Assembly (NCBI GenBank): GCA_964403935.1
Contig: CAYOIB010000060.1
Coordinates: 1-15,999 of the forward strand
Source of the DNA: SLLG01 sp964403935
GTDB lineage: Bacteria > Verrucomicrobiota > Verrucomicrobiia > Opitutales > Oceanipulchritudinaceae
Direction of reading: 5' to 3'
Length of the DNA: 15,999 bases
The position numbers and the translations under genes are program-made. Below are positions 1 to 6,372 of the stretch, in pieces. Each line of letters begins with the position of its first letter. The first letter of the stretch is position 1. Below the pieces are notes generated by a model. That model was not told the origin of the DNA. It made no database searches and saw only the letters and a program-made list of their open reading frames with translations.

Positions 1-56
1 CACCTTACAGTTTCCGCAGAAGCATCGACGGGTGCGCCTCCTGGAGGCGGAATAGC

Positions 57-596
57 TCAGGGTGCGAGGTTTGAGAGATCGAGGTGGTAGCGGCATTTGC
101 GTCGGTCGCCCCGGGCGTAGAGGTTGATATAGGGTGGGATATCCACGATCTCGACAAAGGTGGCCCCAAGGCGTTCGCAGGTCTTTCGCGAAGCGATATT
201 TTCCGGGTTGCAGGTAATCCACAGTTCACTCAGGCCGAGGTGAGCCGCGACCGGAAGCAGAAGCCGGCTGGCGCGGGCCGCATAGCGATGGCCACGGAAA
301 GCGCGGTACACTTCGTAGCCGAGGTGGCCACTGTAGAGTCGGAGCCCCGAGTAGTTGCCGATCCGGAGCTCGACGTCTCCCATGCACGCGTTGCTCTCCG
401 CATGCATCATCGAAAAGTGGTAGGATGGGGCGCGCTCAAGCGTGGGGTTGCCTGGAATGTATTTACTGAGCTCAAGCCGGAGCTCGCCGTCCTGAAGATC
501 CCAGTCCTGTGCACGTGATGCAGCCATTGGCGGAGTATGTTCCGGTGGTGGCGCGACTTGGCAAGACCAGGTAAGGGGGCTCGACCGATTCGCCAT
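57..596 (-). CDS. GNAT-family N-acetyltransferase
   Basis: Predicted cytoplasmic acetyltransferase that would move an acetyl group from acetyl-CoA to an unknown amine. The protein has 179 residues. The GNAT core covers about residues 60-172: a beta strand with DVELRIG (74-80), a GHLGYEV strand (90-96), the acetyl-CoA pyrophosphate loop RGHRYA (101-106), and the distal segment ITCNPENIASRKTCERLGA (127-145), which is the classic asparagine-containing end of this fold. The loop normally reads R/Q-x-x-G-x-G/A, but position 104 is Arg instead of Gly (codon cgc), which may weaken cofactor binding. The start at 596 is favoured because its ATG overlaps the stop of the upstream transporter gene as TGATG. 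The first 23 residues look non-conserved, so the ATG at 527 is a real alternative. Family assignment is firm; substrate unknown. Confidence 0.85.
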   Translation of the reverse strand: MANRSSPLTWSCQVAPPPEHTPPMAASRAQDWDLQDGELRLELSKYIPGNPTLERAPSYHFSMMHAESNACMGDVELRIGNYSGLRLYSGHLGYEVYRAFRGHRYAARASRLLLPVAAHLGLSELWITCNPENIASRKTCERLGATFVEIVDIPPYINLYARGDRRKCRYHLDLSNLAP

Positions 597-1585
597 CAGG
601 CGGGTTTCGATCGCCGGAGGGCATCTACCAGCACCGAGGCCAGCACGAGCTGAAGCGGCGCATAGAAGAGAAGTGGAAGGAGAAGCAGTCCCAGGTCAAA
701 GGTTCCGGTGCCACTTTGGAAGATTACGGTCGCCATGGGAACCCCGGCCGCGATCGTCTTGTGCGACGCGCAGAAGCGGGCGGCGATCCGCACCGGCCGC
801 TCCGGGAGGACGCGGCCGGCGCTGAGGGTCACCAACCAGGTCACGAGGAGAAGGAGGCCAAGCGCCCCGATAAGTGCCTGCGCGGCAATGGCCCAACCCG
901 CATCATTCCAGACAGCATCATGGAAGCTATTCGAAAAGGCGGCGAAAACCGCGAAACAAATGATGCCGTTGCTGATGGGGCGAAAGGCGGGTTTGATCCG
1001 GGGAAGCAGGTAGCCGACCAGGAAGGGCCTGATCATCTGGCCGATCAGCAACGGCAGCAAGATCAGCGTGGCAAGTTGCCCCAGGAGCGGTGCCATCGGC
1101 GGGAGCGCCTGAGCATGCGCGGAAAAAAGAATGAGGCACCAGAGCGGGACAAGGGCGACCCCAAGCATATTCGAGAGCGATGCATTGAATATCGCTCCGG
1201 GGACATCCCCATCGGCCGCTGCCGTGAAGATGACGCAGGAGGATACCGTCGTCGGCAGGACCGAGAGGAAGAGAAACCCGTTGCGGAGGGTGGGGTCCAG
1301 CCAGGAGCCCGTCACCGAGGTTAACCCGATCACAATGAGGGGCGTGATCACGAAGCTCCAGATCTGCACGAAGGTGTGGAGGCGCCAGCGCAGGACGCCG
1401 CGGGCGAGCTGCTCGGTCTGCAGGCTCAGTCCCTGAATGAGAAATATAATGAAAATGCCGACCTGGACGGCTGTTTCGGTCCGCAAGGGTCCGCCGGTCC
1501 TCCCAAGGTCACTCAAAAGCCACGCGGCGGGCACCATGAGGACGAGGCAGAAAATGAAAAGGTTGTCTCTAAGGAGTTTCGGCAT
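596..1585 (-). CDS. SBF-like transporter (bile acid:sodium symporter superfamily)
   Basis: Inner-membrane transporter of 329 residues with about nine or ten hydrophobic segments spread over its length. The sequence matches the SBF-like (PF13593, YfeH-type) branch of the bile acid:sodium symporter superfamily. The most characteristic stretch is LPTTVSSCVIFTAAADGD (110-127) followed by AIFNASLSNMLGVALVP (131-147), the conserved mid-protein region with paired Asn residues. Members are thought to move organic anions with sodium; the substrate here cannot be read from sequence. The ATG at 1585 is preceded by AGGA six bases upstream, but that AGGA lies inside a perfect hairpin. The gene is joined to the acetyltransferase downstream by a TGATG overlap, so the pair is probably translated together. 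Length is normal for the family and nothing looks broken. Confidence 0.88.
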   Translation of the reverse strand: MPKLLRDNLFIFCLVLMVPAAWLLSDLGRTGGPLRTETAVQVGIFIIFLIQGLSLQTEQLARGVLRWRLHTFVQIWSFVITPLIVIGLTSVTGSWLDPTLRNGFLFLSVLPTTVSSCVIFTAAADGDVPGAIFNASLSNMLGVALVPLWCLILFSAHAQALPPMAPLLGQLATLILLPLLIGQMIRPFLVGYLLPRIKPAFRPISNGIICFAVFAAFSNSFHDAVWNDAGWAIAAQALIGALGLLLLVTWLVTLSAGRVLPERPVRIAARFCASHKTIAAGVPMATVIFQSGTGTFDLGLLLLPLLFYAPLQLVLASVLVDALRRSKPA

Positions 1586-1588
1586 TTG

Positions 1589-1603
1589 GGGTCCTGAGGA
1601 CCC
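1589..1603 (-). promoter_or_regulatory. hairpin enclosing the transporter ribosome binding site
   Basis: Minus-strand GGGTCC-TCA-GGACCC is a perfect six-base-pair stem with a three-base loop, ending three bases before the ATG at 1585. The only Shine-Dalgarno candidate, AGGA (1592-1595), spans the loop and the 3' arm, so folding would hide it. The structure is seen directly; a role in controlling translation is inferred. Confidence 0.45.
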
Positions 1604-1653
1604 TTATAGAGGTCGCCGAATCCCCCGTCGCAAGTTACAAATGGAAAAGTCTG

Positions 1654-1681
1654 GGAAGAAGCCGTTGGGCGTCAGTCTTCC
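1654..1681 (-). terminator. weak possible terminator or mRNA hairpin at the end of the exported-protein gene
   Basis: GGAAGA (1654-1659) and TCTTCC (1676-1681) are perfect inverted repeats around an inner GCC/GGC pair. Reading on the minus strand, the structure includes the end of the preceding gene and is followed after five bases by TTTT. Internal mismatches and the short T run make it a weak terminator at best. Confidence 0.25.
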
Positions 1682-2433
1682 AAACGATTAAAGTTAAGTC
1701 CGCGGTAGACCTCGCGTCGGCTCTCATTCAACTCCTTCAGAATCTCGGCGCGTGGGCTCAGCTCCAGGGGAGCACGAGGGGCCGGTCGGGGCTTCTTGTG
1801 AGGGCGATGAAAATGCGGATCGTAACGCCAGGGAAACCCGTATCCAAGAGGGAACGACCGGTAGGCGGAGCGCCGCTCGGCCTGTGCCAACCGCGTCTCC
1901 ATGGCCCGAAGACGTTCTTCCGCAGCCTGTTCTTGGCGGATGACTTGAGCTCGACGATACGCCTCGTGAAGGTGCTCTGTGACGGAAACGCTCGGATAGC
2001 GTGCCGAGAAGCGTCGCCAGAAAGCCACTTGATCGGGCGGGGGAAGCTCGTGGAAAAATGGGTCCTGCAGGGTCGATACGAGAAGGGCCTGACCTTCCTC
2101 GGCAAGCCGTTCCTGACGGGCTTCCCGACGCAGGCGAACCGCCTCCTGACGGGCTTCGAGCTCATCCTGTCGCGCGCGTAAGGCCGCTTCGGAGATCAGG
2201 CTTTTGGCCACGACCTTGTCCTCCTTCAGTCGGACATGACCCCGCGGGAAGAGAAGGACAGCTCCATGGGGCGTAAGGATTTCTCCCGAAGGAACGCCGA
2301 GCTCCTCCACAACCTCTGCCCGGGAGGCACCGAGGCCGATCGCGCTGACCGTGCTGGTCACACACAGGCTCCCCGCGAGGAGGAGCGGAAGCACGCGAAG
2401 GCGCTTCATTTGCGCTGGGATTGTATTTCTCAT
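1672..2433 (-). CDS. exported coiled-coil protein with SmpA/OmlA-like N-terminal segment
   Basis: Predicted periplasmic protein of 253 residues, function unknown. The N-terminus is a signal peptide: basic MKRLR, a leucine-rich core, then VSA (29-31) as the likely cleavage site. The mature start, GLGASRAEVVEELGVPSGE (33-51), has the helix-then-LGxPxG pattern of SmpA/OmlA-like small domains, followed by strands ending in an RGHVRLKEDKVV segment (64-75). Residues about 82-114 form a charged Arg/Glu/Gln coiled coil with the repeat EARQE; the underlying 14-base DNA repeat occurs at 2111-2124 and 2144-2157. The C-terminal third is rich in Tyr, Phe, Pro, His and Arg, including DPHFHRPHKKPRP. I chose the ATG at 2433 because AGGAAG lies upstream of it (2446-2451, a rather long spacing). 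The ATG at 2409 is equally good for the signal peptide, and an in-frame start at 2490 gives an unlikely leader. Confidence 0.6.
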   Translation of the reverse strand: MRNTIPAQMKRLRVLPLLLAGSLCVTSTVSAIGLGASRAEVVEELGVPSGEILTPHGAVLLFPRGHVRLKEDKVVAKSLISEAALRARQDELEARQEAVRLRREARQERLAEEGQALLVSTLQDPFFHELPPPDQVAFWRRFSARYPSVSVTEHLHEAYRRAQVIRQEQAAEERLRAMETRLAQAERRSAYRSFPLGYGFPWRYDPHFHRPHKKPRPAPRAPLELSPRAEILKELNESRREVYRGLNFNRLED

Positions 2434-2802
2434 ACGTAACCCGATCTTCCTGGGATCCTGTCGGTGGGTCGAGGTTCGGTCAAGGGGCAACTCACCAGCT
2501 AATCGTGAGGGGGTGTCTGAAAGGTTGAAATCCGTTCAATGCGTCCATCCAAGGCCGGCATCAAAGCCGGCGAACACGACAGATAGATCAGAAACCCCGA
2601 GGGTTGTTTCAGCGATAGGGTGCCTGACTGCGGAGCGTAGTGTAATGCAACTGGCTTTGGGATGAGGATCAGCGCCCATCGAGTCTGCTCCTTCGGAAGA
2701 AGCGCAAGCCCATCCCGGAGCGAAACCGAACAATCAATTTGATGACTTAGAAAGAGCGGGCAGCTGTTTTGCGCCTTTCAGGTTCCCGTTCTTCCGCCAG
2801 CT
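2434..2802. other. gene-free interval with two small inverted repeats
   Basis: About 369 bases without a convincing gene between the CAP-domain gene and the exported coiled-coil gene. It holds a perfect GCCGGC/GCCGGC hairpin (2554-2559 with 2566-2571, six-base loop) and an imperfect dyad, gaaacccc with gggttgtttc (2591-2610). Neither is followed by a T run on either strand, so neither is a convincing terminator. A 65-codon minus-strand reading frame (2536-2733) has no recognisable domain and is not called. The interval is long for this compact region and could be a dispersed intergenic repeat, a small RNA or the remains of a gene. Confidence 0.4.
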
Positions 2803-4935
2803 TCAATTTTGAACTCCAGTTGTGGAGGTTCTCGGGGTGCTTGGAGGCCGTGCCTTCCAGAGCTGCTCTTCCTTTACCCAGCCGTCCAGTGCGACGTCGA
2901 CGAGGTAATCCGGTATCTGGGGCAAATAGAACCACCGTCCGGGGGCCGTCGGCTCGCCCGGGAAGTGGAGCCAGCATTCGTGGCGATAGCTGTAGAACCA
3001 GCTGGGCAGATTCGGTGCGGTATATATCCAAGAGGCAATTCCGGGATCATAAAGGAAGATCTCGGAGCCTTCCACAGCGTAGAGGAACTGGTGGGCGGCA
3101 CTGAAAATCCAAGGCCATTGGCTGTCATCGATCCAGCCGATCGGTGTATTGCGCCAGCTGCTTCCTTCATAGGGATAGGCAACAAATGGATGCCCTTCAC
3201 CTTCCAGCACCGTGAAGGGCTGGACCGTTCCCCACTCCAGGGGCAGGCCGCCAAAAGCTGTTGCTCCAGGTTGCAGGTGCAGGGTTCCGCCGGCGGCGGG
3301 CTGAAAGGTAACGGGCCGGTTCAGCGGAGCTGCCGAGGTGGCGAGGACAGAGGCTTCAGCCACCTGATTGAAGCTGATGGAGGCAATCGCCCAGCCGGTC
3401 CATCCTTGGGGATGGTCGTCCCACGGCATGTAGAGGCCGGGCTTGCGCTCGTAGCGGAAGCGAAAGTGGAGGGTCCGGTTTTCAAAGCGGGAGAGATCGA
3501 TGGTCTGATCCTCGAAGGATTCCATGAGCGGGTGAATGGACCCACCGGAAACCGTTTGGCCCTGAATCGACCACAAAATATCCCACTGCTGGGTGTCTGG
3601 ATTCGTCGAAGCCTCGAGTATGGCGGTTTGGGCGTGCCCGGCAAAGTTCAGCTGATGCCGGAAGGTGAGAGAAGCTCCGGCCCCCGGAACGAACAGGGGA
3701 CTCAAATAAACAAGCTCGTCGTCCGGCCCCCCTTGGACATGCCCGAGAAGGGCGGTCTGGATTCCTTCCACTTCAACCGTCCGCCCTGAGGGAACAACAA
3801 TGCGGTCGTTGTTGGCCACAGACTCCGTCCATGAGCGGGTTTCTGAGAGCGTCAACTGTCGCAGACGCCCCGCTTCGGCCCACTCGGGAGCGCGAATGAA
3901 GACGGCATTGTCGGCTTCATCCCAAGCCCACGCCCCGCTGGGAACTTGCGGAAGGTCTTCCGAAGCGGTGGGTGTGTCGGGGTTAAAGACAATGGTCTCA
4001 TAAGTGTAGCTCTCCGCCGCGGACCCTCCGATGCCGCTGATCGTAACAGTATAGACAATGTCGGAATCCGGTGCGGGATCGAGCGGATCGTGGCTGTTTG
4101 GGTCCACCCCGGCGGCATGCCAGACCAGGTGGGCACCAAATCCCTCGTTGGCGTTGTGCTCCACAACGGTGTTCATTGGAACGCCATTACGGGTCATGGT
4201 GACCGTTGCCTGGGTCAGGTCGGCCCCTTCAGCGGAAAACGACCATCGCGGAAAATTGAGGGTGTAGGGAACGTATCCTTTCGGCGGCCAGGCAATAAAA
4301 CCGTCCCGGGCCGGTGGGTAGGCGGACAGTGTGCGACCGTCGAAGACTCGCAGGGCGTTCGATGCGACATAACCGTTGGTTGCCGGAATATCGCCCGTAC
4401 CCATCTCGCGGTGGGGCGGGTGTAGAATCCACTTCCGGTGGCCAACCAGGTAGTTGGCACTGCCGGCATCGCGCATATAACCAGTAATGGCATCGGCCCC
4501 GGCACTTCCCAAGGCAAGATTGCCATTGCTCGCCCCTTCCAGGCCCTCCGGCGTGTAGTTCGGCCACTCCGGCGTGGGGTGATGATCGAGTGCATTGGCG
4601 CTGCTCATGATGAGTGCGGCGTGCTGCGCTTGGTGGTTGAACTCATCCCGGAATGTTATCCAGGCGGGAACGCCGGCCATCGCCCGGTAAAAGTTCACCC
4701 GAAGACGAACCGATTCCTTCCAGGGCTCAGAGGTGCTTCCAGGATTGCCCGCGTGGCTGCCCGTCCATTCAGGAACAAAGCCTTCCGAAGCGTGGAATGC
4801 CGAGCGGTAGAACTGCCGGACTTCTTCCCGGTTGGAGGAATCAACCTCAAAAACGGGGTCAGCGGCGGAGAGAAGGCTGATACTGAAAACGGATGTGAGC
4901 CAAGCCGTCAGGTGGCGGAGGAAGAACGATCGCAT
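2803..4935 (-). CDS. secreted CAP-domain (SCP/PR-1) protein with C-terminal Trp/Tyr-rich module
   Basis: Large exported protein of 710 residues. Residues 1-24 are a signal peptide. A CAP/SCP-like domain spans about 70-195: an N-terminal helix with RVNFYRAMAGVP (79-90), His105 in HQAQHAALIMSSA (102-114), LDHHP (116-120), GHRKWILHP (165-173) and MGTGD (178-182), matching the family's conserved His and GxG positions. An Ig-like beta region follows (about 205-320, including WPPKGYVPYTLNFPRWSFS). Residues about 406-525 look like a beta-sandwich, MAM-like binding domain. The C-terminal part (about 600-672) is packed with aromatics as W-I/F-Y/L-Y units, a style I associate with cell-surface proteins of Verrucomicrobiota. 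CAP proteins are extracellular; bacterial activities are mostly unknown. The ATG at 4935 has no Shine-Dalgarno but a plausible promoter close upstream. The gene runs divergently from metK. Confidence 0.82.
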   Translation of the reverse strand: MRSFFLRHLTAWLTSVFSISLLSAADPVFEVDSSNREEVRQFYRSAFHASEGFVPEWTGSHAGNPGSTSEPWKESVRLRVNFYRAMAGVPAWITFRDEFNHQAQHAALIMSSANALDHHPTPEWPNYTPEGLEGASNGNLALGSAGADAITGYMRDAGSANYLVGHRKWILHPPHREMGTGDIPATNGYVASNALRVFDGRTLSAYPPARDGFIAWPPKGYVPYTLNFPRWSFSAEGADLTQATVTMTRNGVPMNTVVEHNANEGFGAHLVWHAAGVDPNSHDPLDPAPDSDIVYTVTISGIGGSAAESYTYETIVFNPDTPTASEDLPQVPSGAWAWDEADNAVFIRAPEWAEAGRLRQLTLSETRSWTESVANNDRIVVPSGRTVEVEGIQTALLGHVQGGPDDELVYLSPLFVPGAGASLTFRHQLNFAGHAQTAILEASTNPDTQQWDILWSIQGQTVSGGSIHPLMESFEDQTIDLSRFENRTLHFRFRYERKPGLYMPWDDHPQGWTGWAIASISFNQVAEASVLATSAAPLNRPVTFQPAAGGTLHLQPGATAFGGLPLEWGTVQPFTVLEGEGHPFVAYPYEGSSWRNTPIGWIDDSQWPWIFSAAHQFLYAVEGSEIFLYDPGIASWIYTAPNLPSWFYSYRHECWLHFPGEPTAPGRWFYLPQIPDYLVDVALDGWVKEEQLWKARPPSTPRTSTTGVQN

Positions 4936-4953
4936 GATGAGACAACGGGGTAG

Positions 4954-4982
4954 GGTATAAGCCTTGGTAATGCAATTGAAAA
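4954..4982 (-). promoter_or_regulatory. possible sigma-70 promoter for the CAP-domain gene
   Basis: On the minus strand, TTTTCA (4977-4982, four of six matches to the -35 consensus) and TATACC (4954-4959, four of six to the -10) are separated by exactly 17 bases. The expected transcript start leaves only about 12 bases before the ATG at 4935. The match is moderate and unsupported by other evidence. Confidence 0.35.
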
Positions 4983-4996
4983 GAGCCCAGGGTTCT

Positions 4997-5019
4997 GCAG
5001 GCGAATAAAGCCTGCTTTT
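4997..5019 (+). promoter_or_regulatory. hairpin plus T run in the metK leader (possible attenuator)
   Basis: GCAGGC (4997-5002) and GCCTGC (5010-5015) form a perfect six-base-pair stem with a seven-base loop, followed directly by TTTT (5016-5019). It resembles a short rho-independent terminator on the plus strand, yet no plus-strand gene precedes it. Its position 114 bases before the metK ATG suggests a leader element or a barrier to transcription. A second small dyad, ACGCTG/CAGCGT, lies at 5034-5055. Confidence 0.35.
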
Positions 5020-5132
5020 CAGAAGTGACTCAGACGCTGGTTTGCAAGTCAGCGTTCAACCCATCAAAAAATCCGGATACGTTGATGTTTGTCCTTGTCA
5101 GGCTGGGCGCTCACCTCAAGGATCCGCCACCT

Positions 5133-6326
5133 ATGTCGAAAAACATGAAGTTCTCATCGGAATCGGTCTCCGAAGGCCATCCGGACAAGGTCGCTGATTA
5201 CATTTCGGACAGCATTCTGGATGCTTGCCTGGCGCAGGATCCAGCCAGCCGGGTGGCGTGTGAGACATTGGTCAAGAGCAATATGGTCACAGTCGCGGGA
5301 GAGATCACCACTCGGGCAAAGTTCGATGTGAACGAGGTGATTCGTGATGCCATTCGCGATATCGGCTATATCGACCCCCGGGATGACGCGACGTTTCGTG
5401 CCGATGAGGTCTTCATTTCAAATTACCTGACAAAGCAATCCCCTGATATCGCCCAAGGCGTCGATGCACGGGCCGCTGAAAACAAGGCGACAGCGGAACA
5501 GGGTGCCGGGGACCAGGGAATCATGTTTGGCTATGCCTGTAACGAGACGCCCGAGCGGATGCCAGCGGCTGTCATGTATGCCCACCGGATCCTGCGACGT
5601 CTGACCGAGGCCCGGAAGAAGAAGGAAGTGAACTGGCTCCGGCCCGACGCAAAAAGCCAGGTGGCGGTCCATTATGACGGAGCGCGGGTGACACATATCG
5701 ACAATGTTGTGGTGTCCACCCAGCACACAGAGGATGTGACGCACGCCGAGATCGCTGCCTTCATCAAGAAGGAGATCATCGCGGGCGTCCTGCCTGCTGA
5801 CTTGGTTTCGGACAAAACCGAGTACCTCATCAATCCCACTGGGAAGTTTGTCATCGGCGGGCCCCAGGGGGATGCCGGGGTCACCGGTCGCAAGATCATT
5901 GTCGACACTTACGGTGGCTGGGGTCGGCACGGTGGCGGCGCGTTTTCGGGGAAGGATCCATCCAAGGTCGACCGTTCGGCGGCCTACATGTGCCGCTGGG
6001 TCGCGAAGAACATCGTGGCAGCGGAGTTGGCGGACACCTGCGAACTCCAGGTTGCCTACGCCATCGGCTACCCGAACCCGACATCCATTCACGTGGAAAC
6101 TTTTGGAACCGGCAAGGTGGCGGACGACGTTATCATCAAGGCGGTTCGCGAGGTATTCGCTTTCAAGCCCGCTGAGATTATTCAGCAGCTCGATCTGCTC
6201 CGGCCGATCTACCGCGCCTCCACCAACTACGGACACTTCGGCAAGGAAGGCATGCCTTGGGAAGCGGAGAACCGTGTTCAGGAACTGCGCAAGGCAGCTG
6301 GACTCTCCGCGACACCGACAGCCTGA
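5133..6326 (+). CDS. metK: S-adenosylmethionine synthetase (methionine adenosyltransferase)
   Basis: Cytoplasmic enzyme that joins methionine and ATP to make S-adenosylmethionine, releasing phosphate and pyrophosphate. The protein has 397 residues, slightly longer than the roughly 384 of E. coli MetK. All signature regions are present: GHPDKVAD (15-22) with the ATP-contacting His and Asp, the GAGDQGIMFGYA loop (124-135), the DKTEYLINPTGKFVIGGPQGD segment (starting near residue 227), and the glycine-rich GGGAFSGKDPSKVDRS region (267-282). The start at 5133 gives the normal MetK N-terminus (FSSESVSEGHPDK) and is preceded by AAGGA at 5118-5122, ten bases upstream. An in-frame GTG at 5025 would add 36 non-conserved residues and is rejected. 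ahcY follows after 46 bases, forming a SAM-cycle operon. Confidence 0.97.
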   Translation: MSKNMKFSSESVSEGHPDKVADYISDSILDACLAQDPASRVACETLVKSNMVTVAGEITTRAKFDVNEVIRDAIRDIGYIDPRDDATFRADEVFISNYLTKQSPDIAQGVDARAAENKATAEQGAGDQGIMFGYACNETPERMPAAVMYAHRILRRLTEARKKKEVNWLRPDAKSQVAVHYDGARVTHIDNVVVSTQHTEDVTHAEIAAFIKKEIIAGVLPADLVSDKTEYLINPTGKFVIGGPQGDAGVTGRKIIVDTYGGWGRHGGGAFSGKDPSKVDRSAAYMCRWVAKNIVAAELADTCELQVAYAIGYPNPTSIHVETFGTGKVADDVIIKAVREVFAFKPAEIIQQLDLLRPIYRASTNYGHFGKEGMPWEAENRVQELRKAAGLSATPTA

Positions 6327-6372
6327 GGGCACCATCCTTCGCCAGATCATAGACGAGAAAGAGTTATTTTTA

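Noticed and set aside
35..49. CGCCTC/GAGGCG hairpin just after the acetyltransferase stop as a terminator
   Set aside because: The stem is perfect but no T run follows on the minus strand.
2455..2483. TTGACC and CAGGAT with 17-base spacing on the minus strand as a promoter for the exported coiled-coil gene
   Set aside because: The -10 match is only three of six, and the transcript start would fall inside the proposed ribosome binding site.
2536..2733. 65-codon minus-strand frame in the gene-free interval
   Set aside because: No recognisable domain, no clear ribosome binding site and unusual composition; kept only as part of the interval description.
2809..3789. 326-codon plus-strand frame opposite the CAP-domain gene
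   Set aside because: No domain or signal peptide is visible, while the minus-strand gene has clear motifs across the same stretch.
5025..5132. In-frame 36-residue N-terminal extension of MetK from a GTG at 5025
   Set aside because: MetK proteins begin close to the FSSESVSEGHPDK motif, and a good AAGGA lies just before the ATG at 5133.
5848..6372. Open frame running from inside metK into ahcY, suggesting a fusion protein
   Set aside because: The upstream part is metK read in another frame; AhcY has its normal N-terminus at 6373.
6327..6372. SAH riboswitch between metK and ahcY
   Set aside because: The gap is only 46 bases, too short for the known SAH aptamer, and lacks its conserved segments.
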